DNA from: Micropterix aruncella
Lineage: Eukaryota > Arthropoda > Insecta > Lepidoptera > Micropterigidae
DNA length: 64,000 nucleotides
NCBI GenBank assembly: GCA_944548615.1
Contig: OX155961.1
Location: forward strand, 29,494,770 to 29,558,769
Direction of reading: 5' to 3'
Shown here: positions 23,093-33,511 of the stretch, in pieces
How positions within the stretch are numbered: the stretch's first letter is position 1
Layout of the letters: each line of letters begins with the position of its first letter
Position numbers and translations under genes: made by a program
The notes under the pieces: model-generated
The model's input: only the letters and a program-made list of their open reading frames with translations
Databases searched by the model: none
Told to the model about the DNA's origin: nothing

Positions 23093-23811
23093 TCTATACT
23101 AATATTATAAAGAGGTAAAGTTTGTGAGGTTGTAGGAAGTAATCTCTGGATCTACTGAACCGATTTTGAAAATTCTTTTACCAATAGAAAGCCACGTTAT
23201 TTGTGAGTGTCATAGACTATATATTAATACGAAAAATGAAAAGACTTTTTTGTGGTAGTCGGATTTGCAAAGTAAGTCGGAGAAAAAACGGTTGAACGAA
23301 AACGTTTCTAACTAACGCTGCCTTAACGATGAGAGATATATGATTAAGTTCTAGAGGACAGTTGTAGAGCTTGAAAATGCCTACAAAAAAGTCAGCGTTA
23401 ATATATGTCTAACTTTTATATTTAAGTCACAAAAAGTAGTACTTTATATTAAAAAAATTATTTAAATCGTTAGGTCATGTTTATTGGTCATATTATCAAC
23501 AATTATGAATTCTTATCAAAATAAGTAAATTTCCGTCTCAAGTGTTTAAAACAAAAGACTTTTCCCTTTTACTGCATAAATGGTTAAAGAGATAAGGCAC
23601 TCACAAATAAGACACTCACAAGAAGACACTCACAAATAACGGTAATATAGTCAAATTGGCATGCAAATACATACATATGCATTAAAAATATAACCCTTCT
23701 TTTGGCAGTCAGGAAATAAATCATAGCACTAAGTACTAAGCGAACCACACTCATAATTTCATCACAAGTAAAAAGTTTTACCGCCCAACGAAGTGGCCAC
23801 GGGTCAGCTAG
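23093..23811 (+). mobile_element. Non-autonomous Helitron (LEP1-like)
   Basis: The 5' end TCTATACTAATATTATAAAG follows A. The 3' end reads GTGGCCACGGGTCAGCTAG, and the next base is T. The 5' and 3' motifs match the general LEP1 pattern and the minus-strand element at 5091-5574 (same GGGTCAGCTAG end). It is 719 bp with no Rep/helicase. The open frame at 23584-23880 lies on its 3' half and is not considered coding. Confidence 0.6.
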
Positions 23812-23814
23812 TTT

Positions 23815-24490
23815 ACAGATAAAGTGGATAACTAGTTGAATATTAATAATAAAAACATATTCATGCACTATTCGGTTCACTAAGTTAACGAAATATTTTA
23901 AGAATGTTGTCAGTTATAAATGAGAAACGTAGTTGGGTGTCATAAAAAAAAAGTAATTTATTGGGCTTTATCTATAGAGGGTAACAAAATAGAGAACGAG
24001 AGTGCGAAGGCGGGCTGTGAGAGAATGCGTTCACCGAATAGAAAGAGATAGGGGCATACGAGACTCACTCTATCCTTGTCTAGTTGCGCATGCGCGTTTA
24101 TCCATAGCATAGCAGACTTATGACGTCGAAGCGTTGCCATAGTGATATATACGCGTTGCCACAGTGATATATGTACGTGTCTCCGTGAATGCACGTCAAG
24201 GATGGAGGGGGTACTATAAGCTGCTGTCTCTTTCTATTCGGCTGACGTATTCTCAGGCTGGTCACGGGGTCTAGTAGTTATATGTATGTCAATAACTAAA
24301 CTCAAAAATTAGTCTGGTAATAACCCTAATCGTTTACGATAATTTTAATAGTTCTTAAATATTTCAATTTTAAATCAAGAGAGAGAGAGAGAGTATGATT
24401 TTATTTTATTATTTCTCCTTTCGCTAGTTCAGTATCACAAAACAAACCGCAGTTAAACAGAAAGGTGCCCGTTTCATCGCAAAAGTACCG
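23815..24490. other. No gene recognised
   Basis: AT-rich spacer with a 20-bp near-tandem pair (CGTTGCCATAGTGATATATA, CGTTGCCACAGTGATATATG at 24132-24172) and a GA-repeat at 24380-24394. No coding signal. Confidence 0.45.
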
Positions 24491-24499
24491 TGGACTATA

Positions 24500-24760
24500 A
24501 TAGTACGGATGGGTCCAGTCCAGCCCCTAAAAGATAATATTCGTCGTGAGCCGCAACCCCCGGCCCAGTAATTAAAATCTTAATTAGATATTCCGGCAGC
24601 GAAACCCCCGGTGACCCAGGGGTTCCCCGGGGGCGAAGGGGACCCCGCCCCCGGCCGCCTAATACCACGGGTATGCGAATTAACCGCTCATTTGGTCGGC
24701 CGCGAGACTTGCCAGCTCTTTCACGCAGTAATGCGCGGAAAATCAACACAACCAAGATCG
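24500..24760. promoter_or_regulatory. GC-rich island; candidate regulatory or untranslated exon
   Basis: A single-copy GC-rich patch in an AT-rich neighbourhood, including GGTGACCCAGGGGTTCCCCG and GACCCCGCCCCCGG. A minus-strand frame spans 24495-24755 but has no recognisable motif, and its composition explains its openness. It could be a promoter-proximal or conserved element. Confidence 0.25.
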
Positions 24761-24862
24761 TTCATAAACAACGTAACGGTGTAAATAGGAATGAAACTAT
24801 GTTTTCTTGCTCAGCGCGCGTTGCAGGCAGTCGTCGCTGCGAGCGCATGCGAATCAGAGCGA

Positions 24863-25168
24863 TGAACTAAGCAACTTTTGATAAGAATTTTTGAGACAAT
24901 CAAAATATATATATTTTTTTTAAATAGTATAAAAAGCTATGAGCACAATGCGCCATCTAGCGGTAGGAAAAATATCGCTAATATCGTTTTTTCCTACCGC
25001 TATATGGCGCAGCCCAGTAAATGCATCTCAAACTTTTCTTCAATAGATAAAATTTACAAATTCAACAAAACAACATTTTTTTTGTTTTTCCCAAAATATT
25101 AAAATTTGCTTAGTTCGTCGTACTGATTCACCCACAAGGATGTCATTAATTAAAAACTCACGCTGTAT
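24863..25168. mobile_element. MITE family with CTCF-like motif hairpin, left-truncated copy
   Basis: The right end is the complement of ACAGCGTGAGTTTTTAATTA and matches both ends of the element at 25214-25638. The left end retains only GAACTAAGCAACTTTTG. In the centre, TGCGCCATCTAGCGGTAGG-AAAAA and its near-complement (24949-25011) form a hairpin around AATATCGC words. It encodes nothing. Confidence 0.65.
24950..24963 (-). promoter_or_regulatory. CTCF-like motif in MITE
   Basis: The complement is CCGCTAGATGGCGC, agreeing with the CTCF consensus CCASYAGRKGGCRS at all but the third position. A degenerate inverted partner, CCGCTATATGGCGC, lies at 24997-25010. Binding is inference. Confidence 0.4.
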
Positions 25169-25213
25169 ATCGTATTTCAGGCCATCGAATTGTTACAGGA
25201 TTTCGAGGATTGT

Positions 25214-25638
25214 TACAGGGTGAGTTTTTAATTAGTGACATCCTTGCAGTGGGTGAATACATACGAGCAAATAAGCAACTTTAGTTTTTTTTTTTTGGGA
25301 AAACACAAAAAACAAAAGTTTTATTTTTTAGTAAATTTGAAAACTTTGACTGATAAATAAAAGTTTGATAAAAGATGGCAAAGCGCGCTGAGCGCGCTTC
25401 GCCATCTAGCAATTGGTAAAATATCGCGAATAAACAATAGTAGCGATATTTTACCTAACGCTAGATGGCGCAAAGTGCTTAACTGTTTTTATACCATTTA
25501 ACAAAACATTTTTTTTAAATGCTCAAATAAAACAACCTTTATGTTTTTTTTCCATAAAAAAAACAAAAGTTGCTTATTTGGTCGTACCTACTGATTCACC
25601 CACTGTAAGGGTGTCACTAATTAAAAACTCAGCCTGTA
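25214..25638. mobile_element. MITE with about 85-bp terminal inverted repeats
   Basis: Left TACAGGGTGAGTTTTTAATT and the complement of the right end TACAGGCTGAGTTTTTAATT agree for roughly 85 bp with small indels, through the GTGGGTGAAT and CAAATAAGCAACTTT blocks. The ends fit CAGG...CCTG flanked by TA, a Tc1/mariner-like arrangement, but the TA could be part of the repeat. The centre holds an inverted pair of CTCF-like motifs. 425 bp. Confidence 0.7.
25458..25471 (+). promoter_or_regulatory. CTCF-like motif in MITE
   Basis: ACGCTAGATGGCGC matches the core YAGRKGGCRS of the CTCF consensus. Its inverted partner is at about 25400-25410 (CGCCATCTAGC). It lies in the centre of the 25214-25638 MITE. 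Confidence 0.35.
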
Positions 25639-25639
25639 T

Positions 25640-26215
25640 GATATTTCCCTGACTAGAAGTGTCATTTACCTATCATATGGCTATATGTGACAAGAGGAGT
25701 TTGTTACCATCCAACACGACCTATCCACCGTTTCAGGTATCCGCCAGCCCTCGCATTTACGCGACTGACACATAATCTCCCGCAACCGTTCTCTTTGATC
25801 TGTTATCAGTTTAACCGGTCCTCCACTCACTTACGTGACACCCACTGAACCAGATAGGGTGACACCACAGTCTCACGTTCAGTGGTTTGTCAAAGGATCG
25901 TTTCGGGCGGTAAAGCTCCGAAGTTCTGATATATATCGCAGATATAATGCTGCGACCACAAGTGATCCAATTTCACGATTCTATCTAGTCCTATAAACTA
26001 GTGTATATTCAAAATTTCACAATATGATTTCGGATCAATCTGTGTAACAAATTTAAAGTATGTAAGTCCCATATTTCGAGATTGATATATGACTAGTGCG
26101 CCCCCTGGTGGAACAATTTTGAACCACAACTTTTTCAACTCTTACCATCACCAAATGGTTACCTGCAATTCAATCGGATGAAGCGTTTGGGCGCTATTGT
26201 AAAGGAATACACAAG
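25640..26215. other. No gene recognised
   Basis: Single-copy-looking non-coding DNA of mixed composition. No motif or repeat partner identified in the window. Confidence 0.4.
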
Positions 26216-26217
26216 CA

Positions 26218-26760
26218 AGTAAGTAAGTACGTAAGCATTTATTTTGAAAAACCCGATCTGGGTATAGAAATTACATTTCAAATAAAATTTATTCAAATAA
26301 AATTACAATACCAACTACACACAAAATTAAAAAAAAGTCTATTAAAAATCTAAATAATAAAATATAATCTGAAATTCAGGAAAAGAAATATAAAAATTAG
26401 AAAAACACAAAAAAAAAGAAACAAAGTAATTTATAGTAACAAAAATAAAATGAAAAACTAGAAAAATAGAAAGCATCCAAAGAGAGGTCTAGAGGGAGGA
26501 ACCACATTAACCAAGGATAAAACTAACATTAAAAAAACAACATGAATAAAATTATCAAAATATAAAAATCAGAATTAAAAATGAATCAAAAAATAATAAT
26601 AAAAAGAAAAATAATCTAAAAATAATAACATTTAAATAACCAAATTAAGTATAAGTAATCAAAATAAAAGTAAAGCAATAATTTAGAAAATAAATTTAAG
26701 AATTATGAATAAATATACAAATATTGAAACAAGCACACACACACAGAAGACACACAGTCA
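26218..26760 (-). repeat. LINE family 3 3' UTR, minus strand
   Basis: The complement of this A-rich region matches 59640-60110 in order (TTAATGTGGTTTC, ATGCTTTCTATTTTTCTAG, TTTTTGTGTTTTTCTA, GTGTGTAATTG). The 3' terminus on the minus strand carries GTAA-type repeats (complement of 26217-26238). The apparent low complexity is a family property of this 3' UTR, not random drift. Confidence 0.65.
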
Positions 26761-26764
26761 GGCA

Positions 26765-28600
26765 TCAATCTGGAAATAGTCTTAATCGTCTCAATGGGGG
26801 GGGGGGTCAAAATGGATATTTCCGTCTTCATCTTGATTTTTTTTAGCGCGTTAACAATACTTGTCGTCCTCGTCGGTTGGTGGGCCGAGAAAGTAAAATT
26901 GAGAGAGATCTAAATTACTGAAATCTTCAATGCAACGTTTATCTGCATCAAATATAGAGTGAGCGAATTAATTTTCTCGCTTTTCACACATTTTCACATT
27001 TAAAATTGATTTCATCGCATGGATTTCGACGTGCGATTAAGTGAAATGATAGTGAAATGTCATAATGTGACATAGGGGAGTTTGTGCTCCCGCATTTCGC
27101 TGCCGCGAGCTCTCTGCTATTGTTTATTACGAGCGTCTGTCATATTTCAGTCGCTTTTGCCCAAGGGATTTGCCGCTGCATGCGCGCTTCACAGCGAGTT
27201 ACGGCAATGTAAACTTTTTCAGTGTTCATACTGCTTTCATATTATATCATAATAACATACTAAACATTGTGCCAAGTGCCAGTGCAGTGAGCCGTTTTGT
27301 GTGCTTTTGACACCTGCTGCCTCGGGGAGAGCCCCGCGTGGTTTACGTTTTGTTTGTTTTCCGAGCTCGAATCCTCCACTTTAATATTAATAACTTTTAC
27401 ACAATGTCGTTTGCATCCCGTATGTCTATGCTCACCTCACGAGAGATAGAAATGAAATAAAATGAAAAGACTCCAATCCGACTGCTTATTTAAACGTTTA
27501 GTGTTGTAATACGATAATCCAAGCATTTCAGTAGCATTTGGTGTATATACTACGTACTAGCATAAATCGTAAGAGTGTACAGCAACCAAGTTAAATTGCC
27601 TGGCAATGTTTAATTATCGCAATAGGTGCTACACACTGCTTTCAAGGCTTTAAAGGTGATACCACTTTGCGGTATGGTATGGCATCGTGATATTCAAAGT
27701 ATTAGTAGGACGCGACTCACTTACTACACCAGCACATCCGCCTTACAATAATACTACGAAGTTTCGAATGTAAAGGCAGTCAGTTATGTGGAGAGATGCA
27801 GCGTGTATAATACTGGCAGACTTGTTAAGTCGGTGGCGACATTTTAAATGCCAATAATGGTCATACACCATTATGACCCCTGCGTTATCGCGCATGATGA
27901 CACGTCTGGTCGAAACCGTTGTTTGGTCATTATTTTCGTCAGGAAATTACTTATTTAAAGAGTCGACTTTTTGTTTTTTTCGCAGTGTGGAATCGCTGGC
28001 CAACAATTTACGTATTATTCTCAGTAAACGAGAATGCTATTATGTGTATGAGCTCTGGCCCACCAACCAATAAGCTTGGCAGTGGCATGTATAGTACCTA
28101 TATTTAGGCATATTTTAGTTTTATGTAAGAACTAAATCTCACCTCTAAAGTCTTAGTGGGATTTGAGTTTTATTATTATTTAATTATTAGGTTTTTGGCG
28201 AGAAATGTCTGTTATCAATTATTATTATCTCATTATTACTGTTATTGCATAAATAAAAGATAGAAGACAAAACGAAAGCCAATCAACAACTGATGGCCTA
28301 CGTGACACCCGCCGCGCGAATCGATTGCAGTCCTTCATCTCGCATCTTTTTCATCTCGCGATTCACCAAGTAAAAAAACAAACCACTATCGACATATATA
28401 GACTTATAGCATTTTTGTTATCTACAACGAATATAAGTGTTGCCATGTAAGAGCTGCCATATAGTATTTATAATACATAAACAGATCTTTCATATGACAT
28501 ATGCTTTATTGTTTATTGTAGGTTGGGCCCAAAGAGTAGATTTCTCCTTTACAATTTTGAGACACAAGATACCACAGGCCCAATATACTAAACAGTAGCT
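26765..28600. other. No gene recognised; 26960-27420 complex
   Basis: No coding frame with motifs. The part at 26960-27420 is non-repetitive, moderately GC-rich and contains many TAAT, AATTAAT and ATTTCGC words. It may be a regulatory element or an untranslated exon, on composition alone. A G-run occurs at 26798-26807. Confidence 0.4.
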
Positions 28601-28609
28601 ACAGGGCAT

Positions 28610-29093
28610 TTATTTATTTATTTATTTATTTAGTAGTAGTAACACATCTAGTAAAAAGGTAATGTCATATTTGATTAAGATGTTAGCAAAAAATTGATGC
28701 GACATTATTTTTATGATTGACACAGTCGCCTAACTAGGCCTAGGCCTGTTCTAAGGCAGACTTTTAATGATGATATTAAGTGTGCACTGTCAACTTAATC
28801 TATAGTTAGTACTTATTTTTAAATCGACAAATATAAAACTACAAATAGTTACGTATATACAAATATGGATAGATACTTATATACATCTATAGATAAAATA
28901 TATATCCATATATGCACACATACACATACATATATTTATACGAAAATAATAATAAAACCAAAATAAATAAAGTAAAAACTAAAATAATATACATATATAA
29001 ATCAATTACATATTGATATGACGCTCACATACCTATAATAGTCATTTAAAATTATCATGGAAAAACTAGATACTAAGTACTAAATACTATCAT
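28610..29093 (-). repeat. LINE family 2 3' UTR with TAAA tail
   Basis: This is the minus-strand 3' UTR of the reverse-transcriptase pseudogene that follows. It ends in (TAAA)n, the complement of 28608-28632, and matches 14187-14640 and 55990-56413. Confidence 0.8.
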
Positions 29094-30430
29094 TCAAAAT
29101 ACAACAGTCAACATATTCCCTAAACCGTCCCTACCCACCTCCAACAACCAATCCGTTAGAGATTTTTTAAAAGTGGATGTGTTCTCACTACTTTTAATTG
29201 CGTCGGGAAGATTGTTATACATTCTAGGGCCAATGAACGTGAAATGGCGCTGGCCAAATGTTGTGTAAGATCTTGGCACCATCATATCACCAGTTCTTGT
29301 TGCTCTCGTCTTTCCAGCTCGTTGATTATAAGGTGTCATTTTATTTTTAGTATATATTAGGGCCATGCGAACATAAAGCTGTCTTACATCCAAAACCTCG
29401 GACTGGATGTAAAGAGTGTCTGACGGAAATCGATACGGTTTACGTGCGATTATTTTTAAAATACATTTTTGCGCTACTTCTAGAGGGTGTAGAGTGGACC
29501 TTGTTAAACCGCCCCATCCTATAATACCATAGCATAGTATTGACTGACACAATGCATAGTAGGTGTTTTTCAGTGTTCTCGGGTCCACAATATCTCTTAT
29601 TTCCCTGAATATACATGCGAGTTTGCGCACCTTCATCGCCAGCTTATCAATATGTGGTTGCCAACGCATCTTATTGTCGATCGTTATACCCAGGTATTGT
29701 ACCTGTTGTGCTCTTTCTAGAGTAGTGCAGTTGCAATGCTGAGTATTTCTGTCGCAGTCATGAATGGTCAGTCTATGGTTTAAATGTGGTTGGCCTTTAC
29801 TATTGTTGCTGAACGTAAGGTACTTAGTTTTATGTATGTTCAGGCTAAGTAGAGAATTGTCTAACCATTCATGTACTTCATTAATACCCTCATTGGCTAC
29901 GGAGAATGTTTCATTCCAGTTATAGCCCTCAAAAATAACGACCGTATCATCGGCGAAGGAAATTGTTTTGCCGACTAGATTGGAGAGTTTGTTGATGTAA
30001 ATAAGAAATAAAATGGGCCCGAGAACAGTGCCTTGAGGGACACCATACTAGAGGTATTCTGGCTTACTGTGTGTATTGTTAACGGTAATAATTTGTTTCC
30101 TATTTGTCAAATAGCTTGTAAACCAGTCCAGAGTGATACCCCTAAATCCCACATTCCCTAACCTCTGAAGCAGTTTGTCGTGTGAAACAGTATCGAATGC
30201 CTTCGCTAGATCTAGGAAAATAGCTAAACATTTTTTCCTCTTATCCACATTATCATAAATTACACTTGTTACCTCTGCAATAGCATCAGTAGTGCCCATA
30301 CCCTCTCTAAATCCAAATTGATTTTTTGATAGAATATTGTTTTCTTGCAGGTATTTCGAAAGACGCTTTTTAACCACTTTCTCTATGATTTTAGATAGAG
30401 TGTTTAGTAGGGATATGGGTCTATGCAGGA
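29094..30430 (-). pseudogene. 5'-truncated LINE reverse transcriptase (family 2), one stop codon
   Basis: The frame opens within the reverse-transcriptase domain: RPISLLNTLSKIIEKV at about 30425-30378, NQFGFREG, then FLDLAKAFDTVSHDKLL (motif A), YGVPQGTVLGPILF (motif B) and FADD at 29946-29957 (motif C). A C-terminal tail of about 190 residues follows, with QSILCYGIIGWGG and FIGPRMYNNLP. A single TAG at 30048-30050 splits an otherwise continuous frame just before motif B. The apurinic endonuclease and ORF1 are missing because of 5' truncation at about 30430. The motif set fits the CR1/Jockey superfamily. It is inactive. Confidence 0.8.
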
Positions 30431-30632
30431 AGAGGGTGAGAGAAATGTGGGCAGAGGGGTACGTCTCGACGAACGCCTTTGGTTAGCGTTACGCGCAGGT
30501 AAAAGCTGGCGAATTTTTAGAACGCTTGGGGCCGAGCAGCCGACATCTGGTGGCTACATCCGAGCCCTTTAGACTCGTGACGTATTCGCTTCGATTTCCA
30601 TGTTGTTCTAAGAGAAGCTACTGTCTGGTATA
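30425..30632 (-). repeat. Copy of the 250-bp MITE family
   Basis: The complement matches 41527-41735, including GTATACCAGACAGTAG at the terminus, GAAGCGAATACGTCAC and the GTTCGCCGAGACGTACC region. It abuts the truncated 5' end of the LINE at about 30430. The LINE probably inserted into or next to this MITE. Confidence 0.65.
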
Positions 30633-30634
30633 CG

Positions 30635-31430
30635 TGCCACAGGGCTCATCATACATTTATACATACACTCATACACACATACACATACTTCAACGTAAAA
30701 AAATATCCTTATTATAAATATTGAGAAACGTTGGATGGTGGAGGCAACAAGGGCGACACACGCAACACGCAGTGCTGCACGACCAACCGCATACATATTA
30801 TACCGGCTCGTGTGCAGTGCTGTGGTGCAGCAGTCTGTTATCGGTAACGACGTGCCCGCCATCGCGTACATCCGCGTCCCCACATAAACAATTAACTAAC
30901 CAAGGCTTATGAGATGTTATTCCACCGCCCTGACCATAGCGCGCTTCTCAACATGTCCCAGCTGAAATCGAGAGCTCCAACCGAAGTATGTGACCCTGAT
31001 ACAATCTATCTATATTTTTATTTGCTAACTGGAACTTTCATCTTTCATTTCATCCACCTGGATTTGCTTCTATTCTTTATTATGAAATTTCTCAATAGAC
31101 GGGTTTATTATCAGACGACAATCTCTTACAACCAACCCTCCTATGAACTGACGATATGTTTGTATGTGTGCGTGTAACATGCGTGTGCAAGTGTATGTCA
31201 AGACACGTACAATAACAAGTTATTGCATTCTATCGACAGAATTGAAATTCAATTCGAGGCGTGCGAAGGTCCATCAAATGCCTGCGAAGAACCATATATA
31301 ACAGATGATGAGGAGGTTTCATTTTCATCGCATCATTCTGACTGAAGACGAACCAAATGAAGCCGAAATGTCTTCCGACAACAGCATATCTCCACAATGG
31401 ATGACTGATCGGATGGTATTCATAGTTCCA
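30635..31430. other. No gene recognised
   Basis: Contains a CATACA-rich microsatellite-like patch (30655-30690) and short overlapping frames on both strands. No motif. Confidence 0.45.
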
Positions 31431-32628
31431 AGCATTTATTAATCTTCTCTTATGTTCAATATGGTGGCGTTCGTGATATTGCAGTATAGCGGCGACCTAT
31501 AGATGGCGCTCTAAACACGCCTTACGGTATCCTATCTCGAACTAAATTAATAATATAATAACAAACCAATTTTTAAACATAACTCTTATTAATTTAATAT
31601 TATTCATATAAACGTTCATAGGTTTCAATACGTAATAATTAAGTACTTTAATGTTCAGATACACTATTTAAAGGCATTCTATCTCTCCGTATTATTTCTG
31701 TAATGTAATCAGCCTGAATGAAAATGCTATAGATGGCGATAATAATTGAATGTTATTATTGTTACCATTAGGTAAATAATTAGTTTTTTTTTAATAATTA
31801 GGTGCTTTAAAGTTCAAATTGACTAATAGATGGCATTCTAATATCTGCGTATTATTTCTATTATGCAATCAGTCTATATAAAAACGCGATAAATGGCTCT
31901 CCTTTCTTGTTATTATTGTTATCATTGGTTAAATTATGGGTTTTTATAATCAATCAGTCCACAAAAAAAAATGTTATTATAGATGGCCAAATAAATTTCT
32001 ATAAGTTTCGCCGAACAATGCTATCAGCCAAAAGGGTTATCAAAACATAGCATTGAGCACTCTAATACGCAACTTGAGTTGTCAACTACAACGGGCGAGC
32101 CGTCACCTTAGGAAGTTTTAACGATTAGTCGTTCTATCTCCCTGAAGTGGGCGCAGAAGACTTAAGACAAAACAGTCCACTGTCAAGCTCCGCCACAAAC
32201 CCGTAAGAGGCCAACGCCTTAACCGCGAGATAACCAGGTGTGTTACCCAGCGGGCTTACACTCACGCCCTTACTTCCAATTGCGACCAGATTACTCCAGT
32301 CTCTCGATTGGTTACGAGTTTGAAGTCGCTTGCGCGGTCCTCTCCCTTACGAAGCGGTGAAACGGTGTATACCGAATCTATCGCGGACCACGGCATCCTT
32401 TGCCCGGCTGTTCACACAGGATCGGGTAGCCGATGGTCGTTTCAAGAGCAGTCGCCGTAAGATCCGCAACCACCCCCGCTCTATAGGAAACAGTACTGCT
32501 TCCAGACTCCCCCGAGTGTTAGTTAGAGTGCACATTCGATTGGTTGACGCCGCACGGTACGCAGACCGTCCAGGAGCGCCAGAAGGTTGATTCATATGGG
32601 AAACTAACTCTAATACGCAATATAAGCA
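31430..32628 (+). mobile_element. M754 DNA-transposon copy interrupted by the GC-rich element
   Basis: From about 31430 (TTATTAATCTTCTCTTATGTTC) to 32072, resuming at 32607-32628, this matches the complement of 39225-39900. Shared parts are TAGATGGCGCTCTAAACACG and the right end GAGC-ACTCTAATACGCAATATAA. The left end is missing. The insertion at 32073-32606 is bracketed by a 14-bp duplication of the M754 end. Non-coding; the transposase family is unknown. Confidence 0.6.
32073..32606 (+). mobile_element. GC-rich retroposon-like element with 14-bp target duplication
   Basis: It is flanked by perfect 14-bp direct repeats, ACTCTAATACGCAA, at 32059-32072 and 32607-32620. The 5' end CTTGAGTTGTCAACTACAAC is the same as the outer copy at 11554. 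The 3' end stops at GGGAAACTA, about 140 bp before the usual 3' terminus, so it is 3'-shortened. The target is the end of an M754 copy, so the empty site can be compared with 39970-39999. The open frame at 32330-32590 recurs at 11793 and in the nested copy. Confidence 0.75.
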
Positions 32629-32689
32629 ATGCCTTTATCTACCCCTTTAAAAATATATGTCTAGAACGCGGGAATTTCTTCTCTTTTCA

Positions 32690-33140
32690 TATTATAATAA
32701 TATACGCTAACGCGCGGGCAGCGATCTCTTATTAAAATCGCTAATTTGCATTCTTTCACCGTAACTACATAACATTATTATCAGCCCATTAATCTGCGAT
32801 GAGGTATGCCACCTCGCATGTTTCTATTAGCGGCATAAATTACGTACAGAATACACACTTCCAGCCACAATGCTCTAACGCCCACTACAGCTATTTAGAA
32901 AATAAACCGCCAATAACAAATTGAGCGCGGTCCGCGCGGCGATAGGCCATTGAATTATAATCACCACTTTAATTAATTCATCGACAGATGGGCTGACAAA
33001 TCTACATTGATCGAAACATGAGTTATAATATTCTGCTCAGGGACAAATCATAATGATTATTAAATGCGAATAAAATATATAAAGGCGACGACAAGATTAT
33101 AACGATTCATTTGTTATTGACGGACACAATATATGTATAA
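32690..33140. promoter_or_regulatory. Non-repetitive homeodomain-motif-rich stretch; candidate regulatory DNA
   Basis: No repeat partner in the window. Dense TAAT/ATTA words (CAGCCCATTAATCTGCG, CACTTTAATTAATTCATC, CTAATTTGCATTC with an octamer-like ATTTGCAT) and mixed composition. No coding frame. Regulatory function is inferred only from motif density. Confidence 0.3.
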
Positions 33141-33194
33141 TTCTGGAAAAGGTATTAAATTTTTTATATTATTTTTATTTACAATGTAATCTTA

Positions 33195-33507
33195 GGGGCT
33201 CTCTAGACGATCAAGCATGCTTGTCAAGCATCGCGTCGCGGGCTGGGAAGGGATGCTAAACAGCATGAAATATGCTTTTTTTTATATTTACCAAAAATGC
33301 CTAATTTTGTAGTTTATACCAAGGATTAACATTAATTAGACGTAATTGATTGATGAATGGCGTGACTTCCTGGTATAAGCTACAAAAATGGCATTTTTGG
33401 TAAATATTTAAAAAAAAATATTTACAATATTTTTCCTGCGGTTTACGATCCGAAGCCAGCCCGCGACGCGATGCTTGTCAAGCATGCTTGATCGGCTAGA
33501 GAGCCCT
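33195..33507. mobile_element. Snap-back MITE with 50-bp terminal inverted repeats
   Basis: Left GGGCTCTCTAGACGATCAAG and the complement of the right end (GGGCTCTCTAGCCGATCAAG) agree over about 50 bp, through CGCGTCGCGGGCTGG. Inner arms ACCAAAAATGCC and TTTTGTAG...TTATACCA also pair with the sequence at 33372-33410. Almost the whole 313 bp can fold on itself. Target duplication not resolved (TTA on both sides possible). Confidence 0.75.
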
Positions 33508-33511
33508 TTAC

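Noticed and set aside
24495..24755. 86-codon minus-strand frame in a GC-rich island as an exon
   Set aside because: No recognisable domain, and openness is expected from composition.
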